Positions 8,331-17,083 of a stretch of 64,000 nucleotides of DNA are shown here, one piece after another. The translations under genes were made by a program, and so were the position numbers. The stretch is from contig CAVUCE010000005.1 of assembly GCA_963739985.1 (NCBI GenBank), positions 124,001 through 188,000 on the forward strand, given 5' to 3'. The DNA is from CAVUCE01 sp963739985 (lineage in GTDB: Bacteria > Bacteroidota > Ignavibacteria > Ignavibacteriales > Ignavibacteriaceae). Below the pieces are notes generated by a model. It had not been told where the DNA came from, ran no database searches, and was given only the letters and a program-made list of their open reading frames with translations. Positions within the stretch are counted from its first letter, which is position 1. Each line of letters opens with the position of its first letter.

Positions 8331-11300
8331 ATGGTACAAACTAATAGTAAAGAAGAAGTTCTAAACAGGTTTAAGAATTTAAGTCCGGTTAATAGCCTTA
8401 AAGACAAAATTTTTAACCGCTCCGAATCCGTAATTAAAATTTCTCCCTTTTACGGTTCTTCGAAAGCGTTATTTATTTCCGAACTTATTGAAAAAGAAAA
8501 ACAAGTTGTTGTTTTTTTGTCTGATTTTCAGTCGGTTGCAGAGCTTAATGTAGAACTTAATATCCTTGGCAAATCTGATTATGTAATTGCAATCAACGAG
8601 TTAAAATCGGAAGTAATTCAGGAAAAGCTGACAGAAATATCAAACAAAAAAAAGTTCATTCTCTTAACAAGTTATTCACTGTTAAACTGCCTTTTGCCTT
8701 CGCCTAATCAGATAGAACAAAAAACTACACACATTCAAGTAGGTGGAGAACTTACGTACGATGATCTTATTGAATATTTGAATTTACTTGGTTATCAGAA
8801 AGATAAATTTGTAGAAGCTCCGGGAGATTATTCACAGCGCGGATCGATAATAGATTTCTGGTCTTATAGCGAACGTAACCCTGTTAGATTGGAATTTGAC
8901 GGCGATTTTCTGGAGTCGATAAGATATTTTGATTCCGAAAGTCAGCGCTCAACAGAAGTTGTGGAAAACATTACTTTAGCCGCTCCGCTTAGTGAGCAAG
9001 GTAAAGAACCTTCAGATGATATTTTCAGTTACCTGGAAAATCCCTTAATAATAGCTTCATCCTATGAAATTGAAAATCTTAAAGATGAAAAAATAAATTT
9101 GTTTGCACAGAATGAAGAACCGGCTAAAGTGGTTGTTGAAAAAGAGGAAGAAAAAGTATTAAATGATTTTGATGTTCCTGATATCGATGAAAATGAAATT
9201 ATTCATGAACCGGATTCTACTGTTCATGAAGAATTAAAAATTATAAATAAAAAAGACTTTGTTTTTAATGAGAAAGCTAGATGGATTGTAGAGGAAGAAT
9301 TAGCTTCATCCAATTTAAGATTAGATTTGGGTTTTTCAGAAGCGCCAACAATAAATTCAAATTATGAAATTCTGTTTAATATACTAAATAGTTACACCTC
9401 GCAAAGTTTCGATGTTATAATTACTTCAGAGAATGATCTTCAATCAGCCAGGTTGCGTGATTTATTAACTGAGTTTAAAGAAGAGATCGGCAAACTTCTG
9501 GAATCAGGAAAAGTAAAAATAATTACACTGGCTCTTAAGAAAGGATTTTTACACAGAGACGGAAAATTTTTAGTTCTCAGTGATTATCAGATTTTTAATA
9601 AACCCTACAGAACTAAGATTTCAACTTCAAAGAAATATAAAAAATCAAAATCCAAAGCATTTGCCGCTATTAAAAGAGGCGATTATGTTGTTCATGAAGA
9701 TTATGGGATCGGTAAATATGTTGGATTGGAAAACATTAAGATTGGTGAAATCGACCAGGAATCGATGAAGATTATTTACAATGAAGGCGGTGTAGTTTAT
9801 GTCAATTTAAATTACCTAACGCTCGTTAAAAAATATTCTTCAAATGATAATTTAGTTCCTTCCCTTTCAACTCTCGGTACAGCTGAATGGTCAAATACAA
9901 AACATAAAACCAAAAAGAAAATTAAGGAAGCCGCTCGTGAATTAATTGAGCTATACGCAAAACGCAAAGCTACCAAAGGTTATAGATTTAATACGGATAC
10001 TATTTGGCAAAAAGAACTTGAAGCTTCGTTTTTATACGAAGACACACCTGATCAGGAAAAGGTTACCGAAGAGATAAAAACAGATATGGAAGCTGAAAAT
10101 CCAATGGATCGTTTGGTTTGCGGTGATGTTGGATTTGGTAAAACAGAGATAGCTGTTAGAGCTGCATTTAAAGCTGTCCAGGATGGTAAGCAAGCTGCAG
10201 TATTGGTCCCGACAACCATTTTGGCAGAACAACATTATAATACCTTTAAAGATAGACTATCTCAATTTCCGGTTAAAGTTGCTCCGCTTTCACGCTTTCA
10301 GACAAAAAAAGAGCAAACAAAAATAGTTGAAGATCTCAAGATCGGAACGGTTGATATAGTTGTGGGAACTCACAGGTTATTATCAAAAGATATAAGCTTT
10401 AGAGATTTAGGATTGTTGATTATTGATGAAGAGCACCGCTTTGGTGTAATGGCAAAAGAAAAACTTCGTTCATTCAAGTTAAATGTTGATACTTTAACTT
10501 TAACTGCAACGCCAATTCCCAGAACGTTAAATTTATCCTTATTAGGTGCGCGCGATCTCTCCATTATTGCAACACCACCTCCAAATAGACAGCCGATACA
10601 AACTCATGTTTCAACTTTTGATATCTTTAAAATTAAAGAATGGGTTAGCAGTGAACTGAGAAGAAACGGCCAGGTTTATATTATTCATGATCGAGTGCAA
10701 TCCATTGATAAATTAGCCGGATATATAAAACGATATATGCCCGATCTTAAAATTACTGTGGCGCACGGACAAATGAAGCCGTCGCAATTGGAAAATGTTA
10801 TACACGGATTCTTAAGCAGAAAGTTTGATGTTCTTATTTCTACTAAAATTGTTGAGTCCGGAATTGATATTCCGAATGTAAATACAATTATTGTAAATCG
10901 CGCAGATAGATTTGGCCTTGCCGAACTTCATCAATTAAGAGGCAGAGTCGGAAGATCGAATAGACAAGCTTATGCATATTTTATTGTTCCTTCTTTAAGC
11001 GGAATTAGTAAAAAGGCTTTAAGAAGATTACAAGCTATTGAAGAGTTTACCGATGTTGGAGCCGGATTTAATATATCAATGCGCGATCTTGAAATTAGAG
11101 GCGCCGGAAATTTGCTGGGAACCGAACAGACAGGTTTTATAAATGATGTGGGATTCGATCTGTATGTAAAGCTTATAAACGAAGCGGTTGAGGAATTAAA
11201 ATATCAAGAATTTAAAGAAGTATTTAAAAATCTTCCCAAGCAGCAGGATAGAACAGAGCCAACAATTGATACATATTTTGAAATTGGAATTCCACCAACG

Positions 11301-11771
11301 TTTATGCCGGATCAAATGGATAGGTTGAATTTTTATACTGCTTTGTATTCGATTAAACATGAAAGTGAACTTGATGAATTAAAAGATGAAATGGTTGACA
11401 GATTCGGTCCTTTGCCAATTTTGGTAAAAAGACTATTATCTTCTGCGTCGCTAAAATTATTTTCATCTTATGCACTTTTTGAACGAGTGATAATTCAGAG
11501 AAAAAATATATTTCTAATTTTACCCAGAGGTGAAAAAGAAGATTATTATACTCATAAGTTTGTTATGCTGATGAAGTTTATAATGGATGATTACAAAAAC
11601 ACGATAAAATTTAATCAGCAAAAAGAAGTAATGAAGTTAGCGATAACAAATAATTTTGAAACACCGGAAAATCTACTTGCTTTCTTAATTGAGTTTAGTA
11701 GAAAGGTTATGAAGTTATTTGATAATGAAATTAAGGAACCAAAAGAAGAAGAGACGTTTGGAAATGCATAG
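8331..11771 (+). CDS. mfd: Transcription-repair coupling factor Mfd
   Basis: 1146 residues, close to the E. coli length. Mfd is a DNA translocase that displaces stalled RNA polymerase at lesions and recruits UvrA. Visible parts are an N-terminal UvrB-like region (about 1-240), a strongly acidic segment (about 265-310, 'VVVEKEEEKV...DIDENEIIHEPD'), the CarD-like RNA-polymerase-interaction domain near 446-545 ('GDYVVHEDYGIGKYVG'), RecG-like helicase lobes with Walker A GDVGFGKT (598-605) and DEEH box (699-702), a TRG region ('RLQAIEEFTDVGAGFNISMRDLEIRGAGNLLG'), and a C-terminal regulatory domain. The product is cytoplasmic and DNA-bound. The HAD gene overlaps its 3' end. Confidence 0.98.
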   Translation: MVQTNSKEEVLNRFKNLSPVNSLKDKIFNRSESVIKISPFYGSSKALFISELIEKEKQVVVFLSDFQSVAELNVELNILGKSDYVIAINELKSEVIQEKLTEISNKKKFILLTSYSLLNCLLPSPNQIEQKTTHIQVGGELTYDDLIEYLNLLGYQKDKFVEAPGDYSQRGSIIDFWSYSERNPVRLEFDGDFLESIRYFDSESQRSTEVVENITLAAPLSEQGKEPSDDIFSYLENPLIIASSYEIENLKDEKINLFAQNEEPAKVVVEKEEEKVLNDFDVPDIDENEIIHEPDSTVHEELKIINKKDFVFNEKARWIVEEELASSNLRLDLGFSEAPTINSNYEILFNILNSYTSQSFDVIITSENDLQSARLRDLLTEFKEEIGKLLESGKVKIITLALKKGFLHRDGKFLVLSDYQIFNKPYRTKISTSKKYKKSKSKAFAAIKRGDYVVHEDYGIGKYVGLENIKIGEIDQESMKIIYNEGGVVYVNLNYLTLVKKYSSNDNLVPSLSTLGTAEWSNTKHKTKKKIKEAARELIELYAKRKATKGYRFNTDTIWQKELEASFLYEDTPDQEKVTEEIKTDMEAENPMDRLVCGDVGFGKTEIAVRAAFKAVQDGKQAAVLVPTTILAEQHYNTFKDRLSQFPVKVAPLSRFQTKKEQTKIVEDLKIGTVDIVVGTHRLLSKDISFRDLGLLIIDEEHRFGVMAKEKLRSFKLNVDTLTLTATPIPRTLNLSLLGARDLSIIATPPPNRQPIQTHVSTFDIFKIKEWVSSELRRNGQVYIIHDRVQSIDKLAGYIKRYMPDLKITVAHGQMKPSQLENVIHGFLSRKFDVLISTKIVESGIDIPNVNTIIVNRADRFGLAELHQLRGRVGRSNRQAYAYFIVPSLSGISKKALRRLQAIEEFTDVGAGFNISMRDLEIRGAGNLLGTEQTGFINDVGFDLYVKLINEAVEELKYQEFKEVFKNLPKQQDRTEPTIDTYFEIGIPPTFMPDQMDRLNFYTALYSIKHESELDELKDEMVDRFGPLPILVKRLLSSASLKLFSSYALFERVIIQRKNIFLILPRGEKEDYYTHKFVMLMKFIMDDYKNTIKFNQQKEVMKLAITNNFETPENLLAFLIEFSRKVMKLFDNEIKEPKEEETFGNA

Positions 11772-12636
11772 TTATAGTAGGAATTCCCAGGAAGCGGAGA
11801 ACCGAAATTTACACGACCTGGAAAAATTTAAATACAAAATGATCTTTACTGATATAGACGGTACTTTGTTAAATAAGAATCGTGAGATAAGTGAAGAAAC
11901 AAAAGCTGAAGTTAAAAGAATTACTAAAGATTATAACATCCCTTTTGTACTTGTCTCATCCAGAATGCCTAAAGCAATGCAGCATTTGCAGGAAATGCTT
12001 GGATTTAGGTTTCCTATCATTAGTTACAACGGCGCATTGGTAATTGATCAAGACAAAACGCAAATCTTATTGAGCGAAACAATTCCCTTTTATATTGTTA
12101 AATCTATATGCGAGTTTTCACGTTATTCAAAAGTCCACGTAAGCTTATACAGAAATGATAACTGGTATGTTGAGAAATTGGATTATTGGGCAAATAGAGA
12201 AATAAACAATACAAAAGTGGAGCCGGAAGTTAAAGGTTTTAAGCAGCTTTTCTGTAACGCTGATGTAGAAGAACTAAACATGCATAAAATTATGTGTATG
12301 GGAGAAAAAGATGGTATAGATAAAATTGTTGAGAATTTAAATGATGTTTTTTCTGATGAATTAAATATTTACAGGTCTAAAGATACATACCTTGAAATCA
12401 CCTCAAATAAAGTTTCCAAAGCGTCTGCTGTAAAATTAATTCAAGAAAAGTTTGGATTTAATAACGAAGAAATAATAGCTATAGGTGATAATTATAATGA
12501 TAAAGAAATGCTTGTTTACGCAGGACTAGGTGTTGCAATGGGTAACGCTAACAAACAAATCAAAAAAATAGCCGACGAAATTACGCTCCCAAATAGTATG
12601 AACGGCGTTGCAGCTGTCATCAGAAAATATTTCTAA
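11764..12636 (+). CDS. Cof-type HAD-superfamily phosphatase
   Basis: 290 residues from the ATG at 11764, which overlaps the mfd stop (11769-11771) and suggests translational coupling. The conserved domain starts at 'YKMIFTDIDGTLL', so a start at the ATG 11839 would also give a complete protein. HAD motif I is D30-x-D32-G-T. Motif II is in 'PFVLVSSRMP', and motif III/IV is 'KASAVKLIQEKFGFNNEEIIAIGDNYNDKEML', with the usual GDxxND. The cap between motifs is the large Cof/IIB type. Such enzymes dephosphorylate sugar phosphates, nucleotides or cofactors (YidA, YbiV, Cof); the substrate cannot be told here. It has no functional link with mfd beyond the shared transcript. Confidence 0.9.
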   Translation: MHSYSRNSQEAENRNLHDLEKFKYKMIFTDIDGTLLNKNREISEETKAEVKRITKDYNIPFVLVSSRMPKAMQHLQEMLGFRFPIISYNGALVIDQDKTQILLSETIPFYIVKSICEFSRYSKVHVSLYRNDNWYVEKLDYWANREINNTKVEPEVKGFKQLFCNADVEELNMHKIMCMGEKDGIDKIVENLNDVFSDELNIYRSKDTYLEITSNKVSKASAVKLIQEKFGFNNEEIIAIGDNYNDKEMLVYAGLGVAMGNANKQIKKIADEITLPNSMNGVAAVIRKYF

Positions 12637-12683
12637 TACACGATTTTTGGTGTTAATCTGAGGATTATTAAAGGTACTAATCA

Positions 12684-12737
12684 GGCTGCTTCAAAAATGT
12701 AATTATGATTTATACAAGTTTTGAAACAGCCAATTTT
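12684..12737. terminator. Convergent terminator between the HAD and DUF3857 genes
   Basis: GGCTG-c-TTCAAAA (12684-12696) pairs with TTTTGAA-a-CAGCC (12719-12731): 12 paired bases and one mismatch. A T-rich run (AATTTTATTATTT) follows on the plus strand. It lies between two genes that converge and could serve both. Confidence 0.75.
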
Positions 12738-12738
12738 A

Positions 12739-14733
12739 TTATTTAGCAGTTAAAATAATTTTTTCGTTTAGTCTATTGTTCATTGAGTCGAAAAAGGCTT
12801 TCACGTTGCTATAGTACTCCGCTTTTATATCTTTTTTTAATATTGCAAAATCCTCTTCTAAATTAAATTTATTCGCATCGATATCCGAATACTCTTTAGA
12901 ATAATAAAGCCCGTCTTTTTTAATATACGTGTTTTCAGGTAAGTTGCGGATTGCATAAACATTATCCGGCAATTTTATTTCCATTTTCTTTCTGACTTCA
13001 TAAGGGAAATCGAAGTCAATGTCATATTTACGTTTTTCTTTATTAAGCCACCGGAAGTTATCAATAAGTTTAAATGCATCAACATTTAAGAAATATAAAT
13101 CACCCTGCTTTTGTATAACATTAGGAACTTTAAATCTAATATTTAACACCAGATCGGAATCGACTTCTGCTTGATTAGTAAAATGATAATCTTCAACTTT
13201 TGCATTCATATAATTATCTATTACCAGTGATTTGCAATATTTCATCATATCTTCTTTTGTCTTTTCATCGAAAAAGTTTCTGTATCTAAGATTAAACTCA
13301 CCTTTGTATTGTATAGCCATGTTAAGTTCGGCATCGTGTGCGTTTGCCAAACTTAGATTGACGTTTAAATATTCAATGTTATCTCTATGAGTACTGGCAG
13401 GCGTGGTCACTATTTCAGAGGTTCCGTCCTCATGTAATAATAACACATTGATATTTTCGTCAAGGTGAGGAAGTTCATTTATGCTGCAATATTTGGCGGT
13501 TGGATTTAGCCAGAATTTTCTTTGATCTTTAGTTTCGGCTCTTACAATCATGTGGTTAAAATTCCAATTCGGAAAATTAATATCTACCTTTCCATTATCG
13601 GCGGTTAATGCTAATACCGGGCTCGCTTTAATTCCCGCAGATTTTAATAAGCTACAAAGAAGAATAGATTTGTCTTTACAATCACCGTATTTTCTGTGCA
13701 TCACTTCCTCTGGTTTTGTTGGCATAATGCTTCCGCTTCCCAGTTCAAGAGCAATGTACCTAATATTTGATACGTAATTGTATATGGATTTTATTTTTTC
13801 AATTTCAGTCGCATCATTTTTTGTAAGTTCTTTAGATTTGTTTTTTATCTCATCTGTAATTATAAACTGAGGCTCATAAAAGTATTTATTATACCATTTA
13901 GATAGATCATTCCATTTTGCCCAATTTGAAGGGGCAAACTTTACATATTCCAGATAATCATTATAAGATTTCATCACCGGATCCGGTTCGAAAGCCGGAA
14001 TATTATTCATCTTCCACTCGAAGCTCACACTTGCATCTCTTTCGGTATGAGAAGGATTTAAGTTTTTAGTAAACATTGGTTCGGGCAATGAACAGTTGTA
14101 ATTCTTGTATCGCCAGTTCCAATTTGCTCCGCCTTTGTTTTCCGGGGCTAATAACAAAATTGGCGCGGTAAGTTTATAGGTGTTGCTGAGTATTGGAATC
14201 TGCTTTTGGATGTACCATTTATCCATTATAAAGGGATAATCTTCATATTTGGTATAGCTGTATTCTATTATACAATTCTTTTCAATTGAGGGGAAGGTGA
14301 ACTTTTCTATCTTTCGGTCCGAGTAAAATACCTCGTTATCACTTACTCCTGATTGTACAAAAAAATCAGTTTCTTTTAACGGTATTGAAGTGCCGTCCGG
14401 TTTAATTGTTCTTGCATGAATATCGGTTATTTTTTCACCTTCGTAAATCGGAATTTCAACCGTGGCATAAGTATCAATATTTTTAAATAATTTAATAACT
14501 TCTGTTACGGTTTCTTCCGTTTGTAACTTCCAATTTTCACTAATCTCAACATTCACATCATGATTTTCTGAAAGCACTAAGGCGTCGGCCTGTGGATAAT
14601 CTTTTTGAGAAGGAAACTCTTTCATTTTCAAATTCTCTTTCAGTGTCTGCAAATCCAAAAATTCACTTGATCCGCACGAAATTAGAAATAAAGATAAAAA
14701 TAATAGCACAACAGTATAGTACTTGGATAACAT
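12739..14733 (-). CDS. DUF3857/transglutaminase-like lipoprotein
   Basis: 664 residues from the ATG at 14731-14733; a TTG 12 bp upstream would add four residues. The lipoprotein signal ends 'LFLISC' (C20). The DUF3857 beta domain comes first ('NVEISENWKLQTEETVTEVIKLF', 'TIKPDGTSIPLKETDFFVQSG'). A transglutaminase-like domain follows, with nucleophile C352 in 'YGDCKDKS', a His in 'NWNFNHMIV', and 'WLNPT' where the third catalytic residue is usually Asp, so the triad may be altered. A C-terminal beta region of the DUF3858 type ends the protein. This architecture is common in Bacteroidota, anchored in the envelope; its biochemical role is unknown. It is monocistronic, facing the HAD gene. Confidence 0.88.
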   Translation of the reverse strand: MLSKYYTVVLLFLSLFLISCGSSEFLDLQTLKENLKMKEFPSQKDYPQADALVLSENHDVNVEISENWKLQTEETVTEVIKLFKNIDTYATVEIPIYEGEKITDIHARTIKPDGTSIPLKETDFFVQSGVSDNEVFYSDRKIEKFTFPSIEKNCIIEYSYTKYEDYPFIMDKWYIQKQIPILSNTYKLTAPILLLAPENKGGANWNWRYKNYNCSLPEPMFTKNLNPSHTERDASVSFEWKMNNIPAFEPDPVMKSYNDYLEYVKFAPSNWAKWNDLSKWYNKYFYEPQFIITDEIKNKSKELTKNDATEIEKIKSIYNYVSNIRYIALELGSGSIMPTKPEEVMHRKYGDCKDKSILLCSLLKSAGIKASPVLALTADNGKVDINFPNWNFNHMIVRAETKDQRKFWLNPTAKYCSINELPHLDENINVLLLHEDGTSEIVTTPASTHRDNIEYLNVNLSLANAHDAELNMAIQYKGEFNLRYRNFFDEKTKEDMMKYCKSLVIDNYMNAKVEDYHFTNQAEVDSDLVLNIRFKVPNVIQKQGDLYFLNVDAFKLIDNFRWLNKEKRKYDIDFDFPYEVRKKMEIKLPDNVYAIRNLPENTYIKKDGLYYSKEYSDIDANKFNLEEDFAILKKDIKAEYYSNVKAFFDSMNNRLNEKIILTAK

Positions 14734-14773
14734 TAAGAACCCCAAATAATTGTTAATATGATAATAGTATTAA

Positions 14774-14912
14774 TTAAGTAACTCATGTTACGCAAAACGG
14801 TCATTCTGAATGAAATGAAGAATCTCAAGGTTTCGATTTTTACAAAATTATGAGATATTTCACTTCGTTCAATATGACCAAAACATATACTTGCGTAACA
14901 TGAGTTAAGTAA
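14774..14912. mobile_element. MITE-like inverted-repeat element, copy 1
   Basis: The core at 14782-14904 (123 bp) starts CTCATGTTACGCAA and ends with its exact complement TTGCGTAACATGAG. Inside, a second imperfect inverted pair (GGTCAT...ATCTCA, 23 of 29 bases matching) lets most of the element fold into one long hairpin. It is flanked by an 8-bp direct repeat TTAAGTAA (14774-14781 and 14905-14912), like a target duplication. There is no open frame. Copy 2 is at 47754-47889. Confidence 0.85.
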
Positions 14913-15192
14913 GATCTTTTTTGAAGTGTTTGTGTTTTATTAACGGTAGAAAGCTGGTGGTTTTTGCAGAGTAGTGAAGCGTGAAATAAAAGCAAAGAAA
15001 GCCCCTCGTATCTCGTTTTTTATCAATGACTTAAAATAAAATTAATGTTTTTTATTAAATATTAAAAGAAAAATTATAAATTATTTCTATTAGAGTTAGT
15101 TAACAAAGTTGATTGCTCACTAAAATCGGATTAATTTCACTTTTGCAAATTGATTAAACTAATACTTTCATTTACATAAAATCTAATTTTAA
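14913..15192. other. Rest of the intergenic region before the flavoprotein gene
   Basis: With the preceding element this makes 459 bp without a gene. Apart from the mobile element I see no hairpin, repeat or coding frame. The promoter for the gene at 15193 must lie here but no box stands out. Confidence 0.4.
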
Positions 15193-16416
15193 ATGTATGT
15201 TCCCAAACAAATAGTTATTGTCGGTGGTGGTGCGGCCGGATTTTTTGCCGCTATAAATTGTGTCGAACAAAATCCAGGTTATCAAATTTCAATTTTAGAA
15301 AAAACATCAAAAGTGCTTTCGAAAGTTAAAGTAAGCGGAGGCGGTAGATGTAATGTTACCAATGCTTGTTTTGATGTACGAGAATTAGTTAAATATTATC
15401 CGCGTGGGTACAAAGAAATGCTCGGTGCTTTTAATCGATTTCAGCCTAGAGATACAATTGAGTGGTTTAATAAAAAAAACGTTAAGCTAAAATCCGAAAC
15501 GGATAACCGAATTTTTCCTGTTTCTAATCAATCCCAAACAATAATTGATTGTTTTCTAAAAGAGACTTTGAAACATAAAATTAACATTCAGACCAGAACT
15601 AGTGTTGATAAAATTATTCCACCTGATAAAAATAATGTTCAATGGAAAATAATTACAACAGATCAAAAAGTAATAGAAGCGGATGCCCTAATAATTGCAA
15701 GTGGAAGCAGCTCAAAGATCTGGGAAATTCTTTCCGGACTTGGACACGAAATAATTGAACCTGTTCCCTCTCTTTTTACATTTAATATTAAAGATATTCG
15801 AATCAACGGATTGGCAGGAATCTCAGTTCCTAATGTTGAAGTTTTTATTCAGGGAACAAAATTAAATTCAACAGGCCCATTATTAATAACGCATTGGGGA
15901 TTAAGCGGTCCGGCAATTCTTAAACTCTCAGCTTTTGGTGCCAGAGTTTTACACGATAAAAAATATAAATTCAAATTGATTGCTAATTTTTTACCGGGTA
16001 GAAATATAGAGGATGTTAATAAATTATTGATAAAACATAAAACAAAAGACGCGCGTAAAAGAGTTTCAACAAATACTCTATTTAATATACCTCAAAGATT
16101 GTGGGAGCGTATTTGTCAATTTGTCGGAATCAAAGAAGATCAAATTTGGAATGGAGTATCGAAGCTCCAGATAAATAAATTATCGGAAGCTTTGGTAAGA
16201 AGTAGTTTTGATGTGAATGGTAAAAGTACGTTTAAAGAAGAGTTTGTTACTGCAGGAGGAATTGATTTAAAGGAAGTAAACTTTAAAACCATGGAAAGTA
16301 AAATTCATCCTGGAATATATTTTACCGGAGAAGTGTTAAATATAGATGCTGTTACCGGAGGATTTAATTTCCAATCAGCATGGACAACCGCATGGATTGC
16401 AGCTAATTCAATTTAG
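15193..16416 (+). CDS. HI0933-like NAD(P)/FAD-dependent oxidoreductase (BaiN/RdsA type)
   Basis: 407 residues. It starts with a dinucleotide-binding motif 'IVIVGGGAAGFFAAINC', then the family-typical 'KVLSKVKVSGGGRCNVTNAC' (FAD pyrophosphate loop). The 'GLSGPAILKLS' motif is in the middle, and 'TAGGIDLKEVNFKTMESKIHPGIYFTGEVLNIDAVTGGFNFQSAWTTAW' closes the FAD site. The HI0933 family comprises soluble flavoproteins of roughly 400 residues; some members act on bile-acid intermediates or heterocycles, but most are uncharacterised. No signal peptide is present. The gene converges on the BMC gene, with only 11 bp between the stop codons. Confidence 0.9.
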   Translation: MYVPKQIVIVGGGAAGFFAAINCVEQNPGYQISILEKTSKVLSKVKVSGGGRCNVTNACFDVRELVKYYPRGYKEMLGAFNRFQPRDTIEWFNKKNVKLKSETDNRIFPVSNQSQTIIDCFLKETLKHKINIQTRTSVDKIIPPDKNNVQWKIITTDQKVIEADALIIASGSSSKIWEILSGLGHEIIEPVPSLFTFNIKDIRINGLAGISVPNVEVFIQGTKLNSTGPLLITHWGLSGPAILKLSAFGARVLHDKKYKFKLIANFLPGRNIEDVNKLLIKHKTKDARKRVSTNTLFNIPQRLWERICQFVGIKEDQIWNGVSKLQINKLSEALVRSSFDVNGKSTFKEEFVTAGGIDLKEVNFKTMESKIHPGIYFTGEVLNIDAVTGGFNFQSAWTTAWIAANSI

Positions 16417-16427
16417 CAATTAATAAA

Positions 16428-16982
16428 TTAAATCATTTCTGATAATAATTCTTGTCGCGGATTTGCAATGATAACTTTATTTACTAACAGCCCTTTGTCG
16501 CCGATAATTTTGGCTCCGGCTTCAACTGCGCTGGTTACCGCTGCAACTTCTCCTGTAACTGTAAAGAAGGCTTTTCCGCCCAAAGCCATTGCTAAACGTA
16601 CTTCAATTAATTTTACATTTGCCGATTTTACCGCAGCATCTGCTCCTTCAATTAATGATGCAACAGAATAAGATTCTACTATCCCAAGTGATTCGAGCAT
16701 CTGAACATCCGAATGTCCTGATATTGCAGGAAATATGGTATGGTGAACATTAGGTATTACAAAATAATCGATTACTCCAAAGCCAATTTGGTCAATTCCG
16801 TTTTCCACCGCTGATTTAACTGCCGCAACATCTCCGCCTATAAGAGTCATATATTTACCGGAACAAATTGTTCTCGATAATATTAATTCAACATCAGAGG
16901 TTTTTAACATAATATCTGCTGCCTGCATACCCGATGCAATACTTCCCATTTCAATCAGTCCAAGTGAATTCATTTCGATCAT
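16428..16982 (-). CDS. pduT: Tandem-BMC-domain shell protein, PduT-like
   Basis: 184 residues, the length of Salmonella PduT. It has two bacterial microcompartment domains (about 5-88 and 95-178) and the PduT-like motifs 'SRTICSGKYM', 'IGGDVAAV' and 'VIPNVHHTIFPAISG'. Trimers of such proteins make pseudo-hexagonal shell tiles. In PduT a pore cysteine (Cys108) binds a [4Fe-4S] cluster. Here the aligned position in 'GIVESYSVASLIEGAD' is L110, and the only cysteine is C40, so the cluster site appears absent (alignment from memory). The gene lies 101 bp after the pduS-like gene in the same direction. No other shell gene is in this window. The symbol refers to the family, not to proven propanediol use. 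Confidence 0.88.
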   Translation of the reverse strand: MIEMNSLGLIEMGSIASGMQAADIMLKTSDVELILSRTICSGKYMTLIGGDVAAVKSAVENGIDQIGFGVIDYFVIPNVHHTIFPAISGHSDVQMLESLGIVESYSVASLIEGADAAVKSANVKLIEVRLAMALGGKAFFTVTGEVAAVTSAVEAGAKIIGDKGLLVNKVIIANPRQELLSEMI

Positions 16983-17044
16983 TTTATAATTCCTATATTA
17001 ATTTTTAAACATTCTATTCTATTTTTCGATATACATTTTTCGTG

Positions 17045-17072
17045 GTAGGGACAAGTAATGACTAGTCCCTAC
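17045..17072. repeat. GGGACAAG palindrome, copy 1
   Basis: GTAGGGAC (17045-17052) pairs with GTCCCTAC (17065-17072), with an inner AGT/ACT pair. It lies 12 bp after the stop of the pduS-like gene, between it and the pduT-like gene. Related palindromes are at 20199-20224 and 33888-33915. It may act as an attenuator or mRNA-stability element. Confidence 0.7.
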
Positions 17073-17083
17073 ATTATATTTCT

